DNA of 64,000 nucleotides from Nitrincola tibetensis (GTDB lineage Bacteria > Pseudomonadota > Gammaproteobacteria > Pseudomonadales > Balneatricaceae): the NCBI RefSeq assembly GCF_003284585.1, contig NZ_QKRX01000001.1, positions 62,001 to 126,000 of the forward strand, in the 5' to 3' direction. Positions 1-9,040 of the stretch are shown piece by piece. The position numbers and the translations under genes are program-made. Each line of letters begins with the position of its first letter. Positions within the stretch are counted from its first letter, which is position 1. The notes under the pieces were generated by a model. The model was not told where the DNA came from. It was given only the letters and a program-made list of their open reading frames with translations, and ran no database searches.

Positions 1-650
1 GGCGTGTGAGCTAAGCCTTGATCAAACGTTCGCATGGCCATGTCAGCATTGTTTTCGCGCAGATACAAAAGACCAAGTGCAAGATGAATGTCGGAACGTG
101 TTGGTTGTTCCTGTAGCGTAGCCGTAAGTAATCGAATGTATTCACGCGCAACTTCGGCACTCAGGGATTCACTCTGAGAGCTGACCAGCATTAAGATGTC
201 TGATTGTGGATCATTGATGACTTCGCGCAGTAAAGGCAAGGCCTCACTGAAACGTCTTTCATGCAATAGAATGCTGGCCACTAAATGTTTAGGTTCGGCT
301 GCACTGGGGTCTGCAGCTGACCACAGGCGAGCAGCTGTAATAACGGCTTCGCTATTACGTAAAAACTGAGCAATACGTGTGGCGCGTTCAGCCACAGCGG
401 CATCTTGGGTTAGATGCGCTTGACGTAGGTAGCGCTCAAGGGCTTCATCATAGTATCCAAAGCGTCCCCCCATTTCGGCAACCAGTAAGTCGTAAAGCGT
501 TTCGCGATTGAGTTGTCCGGGTAGGTAGACGACGGGTTCGAGAGGAATATCGTTAATTAATTCAGCCATTGACTGATCATGAGTGTCAACTCGGCTTGCG
601 CAACCGGTCAGCATCAATGCGCTAAATAATGCTGCCAAAAACATTTTCAT
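1..650 (-). CDS. TPR-type outer-membrane lipoprotein, partial (3' end outside window)
   Basis: The minus-strand frame opens with ATG at 650 and stays open to the window edge, so only the first 216 or so residues are seen. It begins with a hydrophobic signal (MKMFLAALFSALMLTGC) whose LTGC is a lipobox, predicting cleavage and lipidation at Cys17. The rest is alpha-helical with paired-helix repeats (for example LYDLLVAEMGGRFGYYDEAL and later SDIHLALGLLYLRE), typical of tetratricopeptide repeats. In pseudomonads a TPR lipoprotein gene lies divergent from hemA, followed by lolB and ispE, and the same position here supports that call. Role is probably protein-protein scaffolding at the outer membrane; this is inference. 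Confidence 0.85.
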   Translation of the reverse strand, partial: MKMFLAALFSALMLTGCASRVDTHDQSMAELINDIPLEPVVYLPGQLNRETLYDLLVAEMGGRFGYYDEALERYLRQAHLTQDAAVAERATRIAQFLRNSEAVITAARLWSAADPSAAEPKHLVASILLHERRFSEALPLLREVINDPQSDILMLVSSQSESLSAEVAREYIRLLTATLQEQPTRSDIHLALGLLYLRENNADMAMRTFDQGLAHT

Positions 651-862
651 CTACACACAGTCCTCTGTATTCACGGATTTTAACACTATAGAGTAACTCA
701 GTAAGGCTTGTCGATTGATACATCGACCATTTTATTACGCAGATGTCTAAGGCTTGGTTTGCTCACAGGTGGTATGCGTCGTTCAATTGACTTAATCCTT
801 GCAAGGGAAAGGTGTATGATTGGCGACTTAATTTTAGGTTGTTAGGTAGTGTATCTTTCCTT

Positions 863-2137
863 ATGGCATTGCTGGCGTTAGGTATTAATCATAAAACAGC
901 ACCTGTGGAGGTGCGTGAGCGTGTTGCTTTTGCTCCAGAAAAACTGGCGCAAGCGCTGCATGATGCGCAGCTTAAAGCAGGCTTGCAAGAGATTGCAATC
1001 TTATCAACCTGCAATCGGACTGAGTTGTATTGTTGCACGCATCAAACGTCTCACGAAGAGCTGATCCATTGGTTAGCGTATTATCATGCGCTCAGCCCAG
1101 ACTCATTGCGTCAATGTATGTACCTGCATCAAAATGATGCAGCCGCACGACACATGATGAGAGTGGCCAGTGGTTTGGATTCGCTGGTACTAGGTGAACC
1201 TCAGATCTTGGGGCAGCTTAAGTCCGCTTATAGTATTGCTCAAGAAGAAGGTTTGGTCGGAGCAGAATTGGGGCGTTTGTTTAGGCATACTTTTACGATT
1301 GCTAAAAAAGTAAGAACCCAAACGGCGATTGGGCAAAATCCCGTATCCGTGGCGTATGCTGCAGTTAGCATGGCTCAACATATTTTTGCTGATTTAAGTG
1401 AAAGTAAAGCGCTGTTAATTGGAGCTGGCGAAACCATTGAGCTGGTCGCACGGCATTTGCATCGTGCAGGTGTGCGTAGCATTACGGTCGCAAATCGTAC
1501 ACTGCCGCGTGCATTAGATTTGGCCAGTCTTTTTGATGGAAAAGCCATTGCATTAGGTGATATTCCTGATGCTTTGTCTCATGCCGATATTGTCATTTCT
1601 TCAACGGCAAGTCAGTTGCCTATTTTGGGTAAGGGTGCCGTTGAAGCCGCCTTGAAAAAACGTAAACACCGCCCAATTTTTATGGTAGACATTGCGGTGC
1701 CAAGGGACATAGAAGCCCAGGTTGGTGACCTTGAGGATGTCTATCTTTATACGGTAGATGATCTTAAAGAAGTCATTGAAGAAAATCAGCGTGGACGAGA
1801 GTCGGCCGCGCGTGAGGCGCAAACTCTCATCGACCAAGGCACTGATGAGTTTATGCGACAACTTCGTGAATTGGATGCTGTGGATACGCTCACCGCTTTG
1901 CGAGAGCACGGACATGCGATTTGTGAAGATGCGTTGCAAAAAGCATTAAAGCAACTTCATGCCGGAAAGCCCGCAGAAGAAGTGTTGCAGGTGATGGCGC
2001 GTGGGTTAACCAATAAGCTATTGCATCAGCCAACCGTTAGGTTACGTCACGCCTCAGCTGAAGGGCGAGATGATTTACAGAGGTTGGTGACCGATCTTTT
2101 TCAGCTCTCCGAGCGTTCGACAGTCGACGATCGATAA
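863..2137 (+). CDS. hemA: glutamyl-tRNA reductase
   Basis: Reduces glutamyl-tRNA(Glu) to glutamate-1-semialdehyde with NADPH, the first step of C5 tetrapyrrole synthesis. The protein starts [20 protein letters not shown], the canonical HemA N-terminus. The catalytic-cysteine motif [11 protein letters not shown] is present, and a Rossmann segment ([17 protein letters not shown]) and the C-terminal dimerisation helices follow. The frame is open upstream to a GTG at 812, but the 17 extra residues do not match the family; starting at ATG 863 gives 424 aa, close to the usual 418-425. It is the first gene of hemA-prfA-prmC-moeB, an arrangement shared with many gammaproteobacteria, 15 nt before prfA. 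Confidence 0.97.
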   Translation: MALLALGINHKTAPVEVRERVAFAPEKLAQALHDAQLKAGLQEIAILSTCNRTELYCCTHQTSHEELIHWLAYYHALSPDSLRQCMYLHQNDAAARHMMRVASGLDSLVLGEPQILGQLKSAYSIAQEEGLVGAELGRLFRHTFTIAKKVRTQTAIGQNPVSVAYAAVSMAQHIFADLSESKALLIGAGETIELVARHLHRAGVRSITVANRTLPRALDLASLFDGKAIALGDIPDALSHADIVISSTASQLPILGKGAVEAALKKRKHRPIFMVDIAVPRDIEAQVGDLEDVYLYTVDDLKEVIEENQRGRESAAREAQTLIDQGTDEFMRQLRELDAVDTLTALREHGHAICEDALQKALKQLHAGKPAEEVLQVMARGLTNKLLHQPTVRLRHASAEGRDDLQRLVTDLFQLSERSTVDDR

Positions 2138-2152
2138 CAGGACTTAGATTAA

Positions 2153-3241
2153 ATGAAAATTTCGATACAAAATCGGCTAGACAATCTTGCCGATCGTTTT
2201 GAAGAGCTTTCTGCATTGTTAAGTGAAGCAAGCGTGATTACTGACCAAAATAAGTTTCGCAGTTATTCGGTAGAGTATTCAGAACTTGAACCTGTGGTCG
2301 TTAAGTTTAAACAGTGGCAGGGTGCTCAGAGCGATCTTGAAGAAGCCAAAGTGATGGCCAGTGATGCTGATCCAGAGCTTAGGGAAATGGCTCAAGAGGA
2401 AATAGAGTCTGCGCAGGAGCGAATTCAGCAGTATGAAAGTGAACTACAACTCTTACTTTTGCCAAAAGATCCCAATGATAATCGCAATGTGTTTTTAGAA
2501 GTGCGTGCGGGTACGGGAGGCGATGAAGCTGCCATTTTTGCAGGTGATTTGTTTCGTATGTATTCGCGCTATGCTGAGGTTAAGGGTTGGCGCGTTGAGG
2601 TCATTAGTGCGAGCGAAGGCGAGCATGGTGGTTTCAAAGAAATTATTAGTCGTATTGTTGGACAAGATGTATATGCACATTTGAAATTTGAGTCTGGTGC
2701 ACATCGTGTGCAGCGTGTGCCTGAAACAGAATCCCAAGGGCGAATTCATACATCAGCCTGTACGGTTGCGGTGATGCCAGAAATGGATGAGGCCGCTGCT
2801 ATCGAAATTAACAAAGCCGATTTACGTATTGATACCTACCGTGCCTCTGGGGCGGGTGGGCAGCATATCAATAAAACGGACTCGGCGATTCGTATCACAC
2901 ACCTTCCCACGGGGCTGGTGGTTGAGTGTCAAGAAGAGCGGTCACAGCACAAAAATAGGGCTAAGGCGCTTGGTTTGCTAGCATCAAGACTGCAACAAGC
3001 TGAATTGGATCGCCAGCATGCCGAGCAGGCGAGCACCCGAAAAAGCTTAGTGGGCAGTGGCGATCGTTCAGAGCGTATACGGACGTATAATTTTCCACAG
3101 GGGCGCGTGACCGATCATCGTATTAACCTGACGTTGTATAAGCTCAATGAGATTGTTGCGGGTGAGTTAGAGGCCGTGATTGCTCCCTTAAGGCAAGAGT
3201 ATCAAACGGAGCAGTTAGGTAACCTTAGCGATGAGGGTTAA
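2153..3241 (+). CDS. prfA: peptide chain release factor 1
   Basis: RF1 recognises UAA and UAG and triggers peptidyl-tRNA hydrolysis on the ribosome. The 362 aa protein has the stop-codon-reading PxT tripeptide (PET in [11 protein letters not shown]) that separates RF1 from RF2. The universal GGQ motif sits in [16 protein letters not shown]; its glutamine is the methylation target of PrmC, encoded by the next gene. Length matches E. coli RF1 (360 aa). The 3' end overlaps prmC by 11 nt, so translation of the two is probably coupled. Confidence 0.98.
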   Translation: MKISIQNRLDNLADRFEELSALLSEASVITDQNKFRSYSVEYSELEPVVVKFKQWQGAQSDLEEAKVMASDADPELREMAQEEIESAQERIQQYESELQLLLLPKDPNDNRNVFLEVRAGTGGDEAAIFAGDLFRMYSRYAEVKGWRVEVISASEGEHGGFKEIISRIVGQDVYAHLKFESGAHRVQRVPETESQGRIHTSACTVAVMPEMDEAAAIEINKADLRIDTYRASGAGGQHINKTDSAIRITHLPTGLVVECQEERSQHKNRAKALGLLASRLQQAELDRQHAEQASTRKSLVGSGDRSERIRTYNFPQGRVTDHRINLTLYKLNEIVAGELEAVIAPLRQEYQTEQLGNLSDEG

Positions 3242-4058
3242 GGATGCTTTGGCTTGCGCGCAGAGTTTAACGGATTCTGATTCGCCGCGAGCTGACATTG
3301 AAACCCTGTTAATGTGGGTGCTGAATAAGCCACGAAGCTATTTGTACACCTGGCCAGATGCAGATCTTAGTTCAGCGCAAGCTGAACAGTTTGGCGAGTT
3401 GATTGAAAAACGACGTCAAGGTGAGCCTGTGGCACACTTGGTTGGTTTTCGTGATTTTTGGACGCTTCGATTGGCCGTGTCCAATGCAACCTTGATTCCT
3501 CGCCCTGAGACAGAAATGCTGGTGGAGTGGGCTCTAGAGCATTTGCCATCCACGGCTCAAAGCGTTGCAGATCTCGGGACAGGAACGGGTGCTATTGCCC
3601 TTGCATTGGCCAGCGAACGACCTAACTGGCAGATCATTGCAAGCGATCGAATACCGGATGCGATTGAGTTAGCACGACGCAATGCGTTAATGCTTAACTT
3701 GCCTCAGGTGGATTTTCGGTTAGGGAGTTGGCTGGAACCTCTACAAGAGACGTTTCATTTGATCTTGAGCAACCCCCCCTATATCGATCCGCAGGACCCG
3801 CATCTAGACAAAGGGGATGTGCGTTTTGAGCCAAGGTCCGCTTTAGTTGCTGACGAGAAGGGATTGGCCGATATTCGGTGGATCATTACTCAGGCACCTC
3901 CATATTTAGTGTCTGGCGGTTGGTTGGTGTTTGAGCATGGCTTTGATCAAGCGGCAGAGGTTCGAGCGATCTTTGAAGCGCAAGGATATCAAGATGTGTT
4001 TACGCGGCAAGATTTAAGTGGGCACGATCGTATTACCGGTGCTCGTACTCCTCATTAA
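3231..4058 (+). CDS. prmC: release factor glutamine methyltransferase
   Basis: SAM-dependent N5-methyltransferase that modifies the GGQ glutamine of RF1 and RF2. The 275 aa protein has the SAM-binding loop [16 protein letters not shown] and the substrate-glutamine binding motif NPPY ([10 protein letters not shown]), which is diagnostic for PrmC/HemK. The start ATG lies inside the end of prfA, an 11 nt overlap, which places enzyme and substrate genes in one transcriptional unit. The family usually has 275-285 aa, so it looks complete. Confidence 0.97.
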   Translation: MRVKDALACAQSLTDSDSPRADIETLLMWVLNKPRSYLYTWPDADLSSAQAEQFGELIEKRRQGEPVAHLVGFRDFWTLRLAVSNATLIPRPETEMLVEWALEHLPSTAQSVADLGTGTGAIALALASERPNWQIIASDRIPDAIELARRNALMLNLPQVDFRLGSWLEPLQETFHLILSNPPYIDPQDPHLDKGDVRFEPRSALVADEKGLADIRWIITQAPPYLVSGGWLVFEHGFDQAAEVRAIFEAQGYQDVFTRQDLSGHDRITGARTPH

Positions 4059-4075
4059 TCAAAGGTGAAAAGTAT

Positions 4076-4861
4076 ATGGCCAGATCAAGGGTTGAGTTAG
4101 ATGATGCGGGATTGTTGCGTTACAGTCGTCAAATCATGTTGCCTGAGATTGACGTTGCGGGGCAAGAAACGCTTCTCAATAGCCGTGTACTTGTCCTAGG
4201 CTTAGGTGGTCTAGGGAGCCCAGTTGCGCTGTATTTGGCTGCTGCAGGTGTAGGTGAGTTGTGGTTAGCGGATGATGACGAGGTTGATGTCTCAAATTTG
4301 CAGCGTCAGGTTGTGCATGCTGAGCGCAGCGTGGGCCTTTCCAAAGTGGCCTCCGCCATCAACACACTAAAAGGTTTGAATAGTCAGACAGTATTCAAAG
4401 CCATCGAACAGCGGCTCGAAGGGACTGCGCTCCATGATTGTGTGAGCCAGGTAGACCTGGTTGTTGATTGTACAGATAACTTCAAAACACGATTTAGTTT
4501 GAATCGAATTTCAGTCGCGACAAAAACCCCTCTGGTATCCGGTGCAGCAATACGCTTTGATGGTCAAGTCAGTGTGTACGACCCGCGCGATGCAGCATCA
4601 CCCTGCTATCAATGCTTGTATGATGAGACAGACGATGAGCGTTTGACCTGTGCTGAGTCGGGTGTGATCTCACCATTGGTGGGTATTATCGGTTCTGTGC
4701 AAGCGCTTGAGGCCGTTAAACTCCTCACAAGCGTAGGGCGTTCACTGCAAGGGCGTTTGTTGTTGTTGGATGGTCGTCGCATGGAGTGGCGAGAAATGAA
4801 ACTGTCGAAAGATCCCGCCTGCCCTGTGTGCAGCTTACACCAAGCGACTCACACCGATTAA
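4076..4861 (+). CDS. moeB: molybdopterin-synthase adenylyltransferase (MoeB/ThiF family)
   Basis: E1-like enzyme that adenylates the C-terminal glycine of MoaD (or of ThiS in the ThiF role) so that sulfur can be added. The nucleotide-binding motif VLGLGGLGSPVALYLAAAGVG is followed by DDDEVDVSNLQRQ. Two zinc-binding pairs are visible: CYQC in the middle and CPVC near the C-terminus. It is 261 aa, a usual MoeB length. It lies 17 nt after prmC, as in Pseudomonas. MoeB and ThiF cannot be cleanly separated by eye; the genomic position favours MoeB. Confidence 0.9.
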   Translation: MARSRVELDDAGLLRYSRQIMLPEIDVAGQETLLNSRVLVLGLGGLGSPVALYLAAAGVGELWLADDDEVDVSNLQRQVVHAERSVGLSKVASAINTLKGLNSQTVFKAIEQRLEGTALHDCVSQVDLVVDCTDNFKTRFSLNRISVATKTPLVSGAAIRFDGQVSVYDPRDAASPCYQCLYDETDDERLTCAESGVISPLVGIIGSVQALEAVKLLTSVGRSLQGRLLLLDGRRMEWREMKLSKDPACPVCSLHQATHTD

Positions 4862-4862
4862 C

Positions 4863-5819
4863 TCACACCACGCCTAGAAGTCTAACTAAATAAATGGCTA
4901 CGCTAAGGGTAAGGACTGATCCTAGTGTTGTGGTTAAAATAATATTGGCTGAAAGCTCCGCGTTTGACCCCATCGTTTTTGCCATAACAAAGCTTGCTGC
5001 TGCTGTCGGGCAGGCAAAAAGCACCATCATTATCGTCAAGTCTTGGCCTCTAAAGCCCATTAACCATGCGCCGCTTGTCAATACCAATGGCAACAAAATG
5101 AGTTTAATGCTCGTTGCCCAAAAGGCTTGATAGGAGGTGTCTTTCAAGCTTTTTAGATTTAAGGTGCCACCGATTGCCAGCAAGGCTAAAGGCAAGGTTA
5201 GGTTTGCAAAGTAACGGCCAGTTGTCGAAACGACCTCTGGTAAGGGCACCGAAAAGTAGGATAGGGGTAAGGATAAAATTACAGCAAGAATTAAGGGGTT
5301 TTTTAAAATTTCGGTGAACATTGATGTCAGTTTAACGGACTGCTTACTCCGTAGGGGCACTGTTAAGCAGATGATTGCTAAGATGTTGTATAAGGGAATC
5401 ACCAATGCGAGCAGTAAGGAGGCCTGAGCAAGGCCACTATTGCCAAATAAGTTGAAACTAACCGCCAAACCAATAATGCCAAAGTTACTGCGAAATGCGC
5501 CTTGAATAAACGCACCGATATCGGTTGGTTTCTCTATCCAGTGATGTGCAGCAAACCATATGATTACGTATGTCGCTAGCGTGCCGACAAGTACATATCC
5601 GAGTTGGCCTGGATTAAATACGGCATGAAAATCTGTTTGAGCCACCGACATGAAGACTAATGCTGGCAGAGTGATCGTGAAGACCAGTTTTGAGCTGATG
5701 TTAATGAACTCTACATTGATTAACCCTATGCGTCTTAATAAATATCCCAAGAACACAATAAAAAATATGGGGGCCACAATGTTAGCCGTAAAGCCAAGGG
5801 TTGAGAGATAAAGCTCCAA
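4863..5819 (-). CDS. AEC-family permease (auxin efflux carrier-like)
   Basis: Very hydrophobic 318 aa protein with about ten membrane segments, starting MELYLSTLGFTANIVAPIFF. The pattern of two five-helix halves, GYLLRRIGLI after TM1, LPALVFMSVA after TM2 and a late FACPTAAASFVMAKTMG segment are typical of the AEC family (malonate/auxin-efflux-type carriers). Substrate cannot be read from sequence; malonate and other dicarboxylates are known for relatives. It is convergent with moeB with only one base between the two stop codons, so there is no room for a separate terminator. Confidence 0.88.
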   Translation of the reverse strand: MELYLSTLGFTANIVAPIFFIVFLGYLLRRIGLINVEFINISSKLVFTITLPALVFMSVAQTDFHAVFNPGQLGYVLVGTLATYVIIWFAAHHWIEKPTDIGAFIQGAFRSNFGIIGLAVSFNLFGNSGLAQASLLLALVIPLYNILAIICLTVPLRSKQSVKLTSMFTEILKNPLILAVILSLPLSYFSVPLPEVVSTTGRYFANLTLPLALLAIGGTLNLKSLKDTSYQAFWATSIKLILLPLVLTSGAWLMGFRGQDLTIMMVLFACPTAAASFVMAKTMGSNAELSANIILTTTLGSVLTLSVAIYLVRLLGVV

Positions 5820-6208
5820 TGTCTGGATTCCTGTGATTTAAACCTACGCTAAGGGCGTCTTGTATAGGAGCAGACTGCCCGCCTTTTCATTCTGATCTAT
5901 TATGACATATTCTTAATCTTGTATTTTTCGATTTTGCAGCGATAGCTGATACTAAGAGGTTGTTGGACTTCACCAAAATCAGTTTTTCGCAGTAGATACA
6001 TGTTAAGTTTGACAGCCCCCCTAGTCTAGCATGGATGAAATACTGAAAAAGCCACATCAAGGTTGACCTTCCAACGTATTAATTGTTTTAATGTCTCCTT
6101 TACAACAAGGAAGTAGTCGTTGTCTCATGGATGGACACCCCTCTGTGCTGGGCTGAATCGCCGTCAGCTATACCCATGAGCATCAGTCCTGCTAAAGAGT
6201 AGGTTATA
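5820..6208. other. intergenic, no gene seen
   Basis: This 389 bp stretch separates the AEC gene from the T6SS remnant island. I see no convincing coding frame, RNA gene or terminator. Several short stop-rich frames suggest decayed DNA from the same island, but no specific match can be claimed. Confidence 0.5.
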
Positions 6209-6436
6209 TTGATGTTCTCACAAAAATCCCGCTTTCATGCAATCGACGCACCTTCAGGCGAAAATGTTTTTATATGGCTCCGTATCGAACATGAAGGCCA
6301 AGAAGCTCTGTCAATTCAGTTTTTGTTTGCTCAGTGCTTGTTTGTCTTGTTTGTCTTGTTTGTAAGTAGAAACCTCCTTCTGCTAAAAAAGTGCTTTAAA
6401 AAAAAGAGATTCTATATCAGCGAGGTCAAGTCATGA
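6209..6436 (+). pseudogene. vgrG (tssI) 5' fragment
   Basis: The first 45 or so residues (MMFSQKSRFHAIDAPSGEN, then GQEALS and FLF) resemble the extreme N-terminus of VgrG spike proteins, where a short SRFH...GE segment is followed by a G-E-ALS-F motif opening the gp27-like domain. Homology stops near 6330, where the frame enters a 9-bp tandem repeat encoding LFV units and then a short basic tail, ending at 75 aa rather than the 600 or more expected. It lies directly before a DUF4123 adaptor and effector genes, the usual order behind vgrG. I infer a truncated vgrG whose body has been deleted. The match is by eye only. Confidence 0.5.
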
Positions 6437-6918
6437 CTCTCTTTCTTAGCCGTTGCTACGCTTCCCGAGGGGCTGAGCAGGTAGAGCTGATTGCGGCTGC
6501 GCTTTGCGCAGATCGACAGGATTATGAACTGCTGGTGATAGAGGCGCTGAGTGAGAAGGGGTATCAGTTTTATTGGTCAGGCACTGTGTTGCCTGCAACC
6601 TCATGGGTGAAGCAATACCCAGCAGAGGCCGCCTCAGCTGTGGCTTTGGCGCGCTCGCTGAATGAGGCGCGACAGCGGGTTGCGCTTGGAGCGATGACTC
6701 GTCAGCCTGGTTCAAGCGATGTGACGGAAGACGATAACTGGCTGCAGATAGAAACGCTTGGTCCTTTTACACCTCTTGACGCGCAGTTTTCTGTGTATCC
6801 GAAGAAAACAGTCCCCGATACGCTACATGAAACTCTGTTCGGTCAGCCTGACCCGACCGAAGCCGAGCGCGCTGAATTCGGAGACCATACTCCACCGTTG
6901 GCCACCTATGCAGTTTAA
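6433..6918 (+). CDS. N-terminal part of a broken T6SS adaptor (upstream of DUF4123)
   Basis: A 161 aa frame with no family I recognise over residues 1-140. Its last residues, PPLATYAV, run straight into TAA and then, in the same frame, DAAKMSYLL, which is how DUF4123 domains usually begin (Y-A-V-L-D-A-A). This frame and the next gene therefore look like one 434-codon gene cut by a nonsense codon at 6916-6918; a TTA leucine codon changed to TAA would explain it. The ATG at 6433 overlaps the end of the vgrG stub frame by 4 nt. Whether this fragment is made and stable is unknown. Confidence 0.6.
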   Translation: MTLFLSRCYASRGAEQVELIAAALCADRQDYELLVIEALSEKGYQFYWSGTVLPATSWVKQYPAEAASAVALARSLNEARQRVALGAMTRQPGSSDVTEDDNWLQIETLGPFTPLDAQFSVYPKKTVPDTLHETLFGQPDPTEAERAEFGDHTPPLATYAV

Positions 6919-6930
6919 GATGCGGCCAAA

Positions 6931-7737
6931 ATGTCCTATTTGCTGACTAGTTTTCTGGAGGATTCAGGTCTTCGGTATCAGTCGCTTTTTCAGGGCAAAG
7001 CGCAAGAAGAGCTTGCCGAGCATGCGCCTTATTTGGTGGAACTCACGGAAGACAATCACTTTACCTGCCGCTTGTTCACTGGTCCTGACGGAATTGGCGG
7101 ACTGTGGGAAAAAGAGTTGGGGATTTTTTTGCGTTGTAGGGCTAGGTTTGACGCGCTACGCAAGCACCTGCGCAAATTCATCCGCTTGCAAAATGTAGAT
7201 GGGCGTTGGTTTTACTTCAGGTTTTGGGAGCAGCGCTATGCGCATTGTTTTTTCAGTACCGCCTGTGCTGAAACACACTGGATGATGATGGTCACTCAGG
7301 AACACAGGCTCACGGTCATCTGCCCTAAAGGCTCAGCAATTATAGTTGCTCACGCGCATAGATCTATAGAACACACGAATATCATCGCATCAAAACCGAC
7401 CCAAGAATGGGTGGCCGGATTAGCTGAAGCGGAAAGCAATAGGGCTTTTCAAAATAAGTTGATCGATAAATTCATTTTTTCTATCTCGAAGTACGGTCAT
7501 ATTGAGTATGAGAAAGCTCAAGAAATCCTAAAAATCTTACTTGCGCAAGCACAAGGTTATGGGTTTGAAAGTGAGTATGCCCTTAGCACCTATGTGAGCG
7601 TTGCTCTAGAGTTGTCGCAATTCCCTGCAGAAAACGAATGTTACCGAAAACTCCTTGAATCAGCTAAACATCCGGATACCAAAGCCGAGTTAATGCTCAA
7701 ATTAATTGTCTATGCAAAAGGTAATGCTGATGACTGA
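6931..7737 (+). CDS. DUF4123 domain protein, T6SS effector adaptor/chaperone
   Basis: 268 aa. Features of DUF4123 (Tap/TEC adaptors that load effectors on VgrG) are visible: SLFQGKAQEELAEHAPYLVEL, a GLWEKELGIFLR segment, and a conserved FYFRFWEQR motif followed by a small helical region. The C-terminal 80 residues are helical (YALSTYVSVALELSQFP), as in adaptors that clamp the effector N-terminus. The first residues of the domain lie upstream of the stop at 6916-6918, so this product lacks the first strand unless readthrough occurs. Its stop overlaps the effector start by 8 nt, indicating translational coupling and an adaptor-effector relationship. Confidence 0.85.
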   Translation: MSYLLTSFLEDSGLRYQSLFQGKAQEELAEHAPYLVELTEDNHFTCRLFTGPDGIGGLWEKELGIFLRCRARFDALRKHLRKFIRLQNVDGRWFYFRFWEQRYAHCFFSTACAETHWMMMVTQEHRLTVICPKGSAIIVAHAHRSIEHTNIIASKPTQEWVAGLAEAESNRAFQNKLIDKFIFSISKYGHIEYEKAQEILKILLAQAQGYGFESEYALSTYVSVALELSQFPAENECYRKLLESAKHPDTKAELMLKLIVYAKGNADD

Positions 7738-9040
7738 ATTTTCCCGCGACCGTATTCCAGGTCAGGTGTGTACGCCGTGCCAACAATTCAACTTGTTTCG
7801 TTTCTCTATTGCCGACGGAATTGATTGTGACAGTGTGATCTCCTGTAGTGTTGGGGGTAAAAGCACACCCAGTCTGCCGGAGAACTACACTTTGCGCTTT
7901 CCCAATAGCCTAGCTGAAACGAGCGGTCCTTTAGTTGTAACGGTTGATGGTAAAACACATCGAATCTTTGAAGATGTCGGAGCTTTTGGTCGTCTAAAAG
8001 CACCGGAAGATGTCCGCTTTCATATGATACTTGAGCCAGCGCCCGCCGCTCCGGCGCTCATTCGTCCAGAGGTGCAGGCGCTAGCAGACCGTTTTTCTAA
8101 TCAGACAAAACGCACCCGACAGGCGGATCAAATTTTGAACACATATGAGCAGGAGATATCGTGTCGTGCAGATGGTCGCTATGACGAAAATGGCATGCCA
8201 ATAGCAGGGGGTGATCCATATATCATTACACTTGAAATACCCATGGGTGGTTTGGGGGATGGTGAACATGACGTTTCTGAGTTAACAGAGGAAGAAGCTG
8301 CTTGGCTACGCCACGCTATTTATCAAACCCTCAGCGATGAAGCCATCGGGGTGATGACACGTGAAACAGGCGCAGCGGCCATCGGCTATCAGCAGATGTT
8401 ACGTGAAGGCAATAATCGTCGTTTTTTGCGGGAAATGGCGGGTAGTAAATTGACGATAAAACGCTTGAAAAATGGCACCCGAGTACTGGCCTTTGAAGGG
8501 GACTGGCATAAAGCGATGTTGTGGCACAGGCCTCATCTACAATATGGAGCCGCGGGCATGAGTCGACTGCAGGTGACGTCTATGACAGTCGCATTACAGG
8601 GTGTTGGCCCTAATGTATCTCAAGCGGTTAGAGGCTTAGCTTCACGAGGCGGTGCATTAGGTATTTTGTTTGTATGTACTATGGATGTTGCTGAATGGCT
8701 TAGCTCGGATAAAGAAGGGAAAGAGCTAGATGAGTTACTTGTCTCGTTAGGTTTTTCGCTGGGTGCAGTAGTGGTTGCAACGGTTGTGGGGATGGCGTTG
8801 ACGTCACTATTAGTGACACTCGCAGCAGCAGGTAGTATTGCACTTGCCCCCGTAGCTATAGCAGTAGCAGGTTTTCTTATTGTTGCAGCTGTAGGTGTAG
8901 GAATTGGGTACTCAATTAACACATACAGTGTTAAGGATAAGGCGCTTAAAACTTTTCGTGAATGGAGTGCAAGCCCAACCATTAACCAACCTGACTTTCA
9001 GAATTCTGACCTGTATAAAGGTTCGCAGGTGGCGCCATGA
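7730..9040 (+). CDS. putative T6SS effector with C-terminal membrane-inserting domain
   Basis: 436 aa, no enzyme motif found. The N-terminal 300 or so residues are soluble, with CTPCQQF near the start and a Pro-Ala linker (PAPAAPAL). Residues 340-396 form a long hydrophobic stretch rich in small residues (LGAVVVATVVGMALTSLLV, then APVAIAVAGFLIVAAVGVG), enough for two or three helices with glycine-zipper-like spacing. This resembles membrane-disrupting T6SS effectors such as the Tme type, where a C-terminal transmembrane toxin domain depolarises target cells. ATG 7730 was chosen over 7706 because AAAAGG lies at suitable distance. A DUF4123 gene precedes it and a membrane-protein gene overlaps its end by 4 nt. 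The effector role is inferred from context. Confidence 0.65.
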   Translation: MTEFSRDRIPGQVCTPCQQFNLFRFSIADGIDCDSVISCSVGGKSTPSLPENYTLRFPNSLAETSGPLVVTVDGKTHRIFEDVGAFGRLKAPEDVRFHMILEPAPAAPALIRPEVQALADRFSNQTKRTRQADQILNTYEQEISCRADGRYDENGMPIAGGDPYIITLEIPMGGLGDGEHDVSELTEEEAAWLRHAIYQTLSDEAIGVMTRETGAAAIGYQQMLREGNNRRFLREMAGSKLTIKRLKNGTRVLAFEGDWHKAMLWHRPHLQYGAAGMSRLQVTSMTVALQGVGPNVSQAVRGLASRGGALGILFVCTMDVAEWLSSDKEGKELDELLVSLGFSLGAVVVATVVGMALTSLLVTLAAAGSIALAPVAIAVAGFLIVAAVGVGIGYSINTYSVKDKALKTFREWSASPTINQPDFQNSDLYKGSQVAP

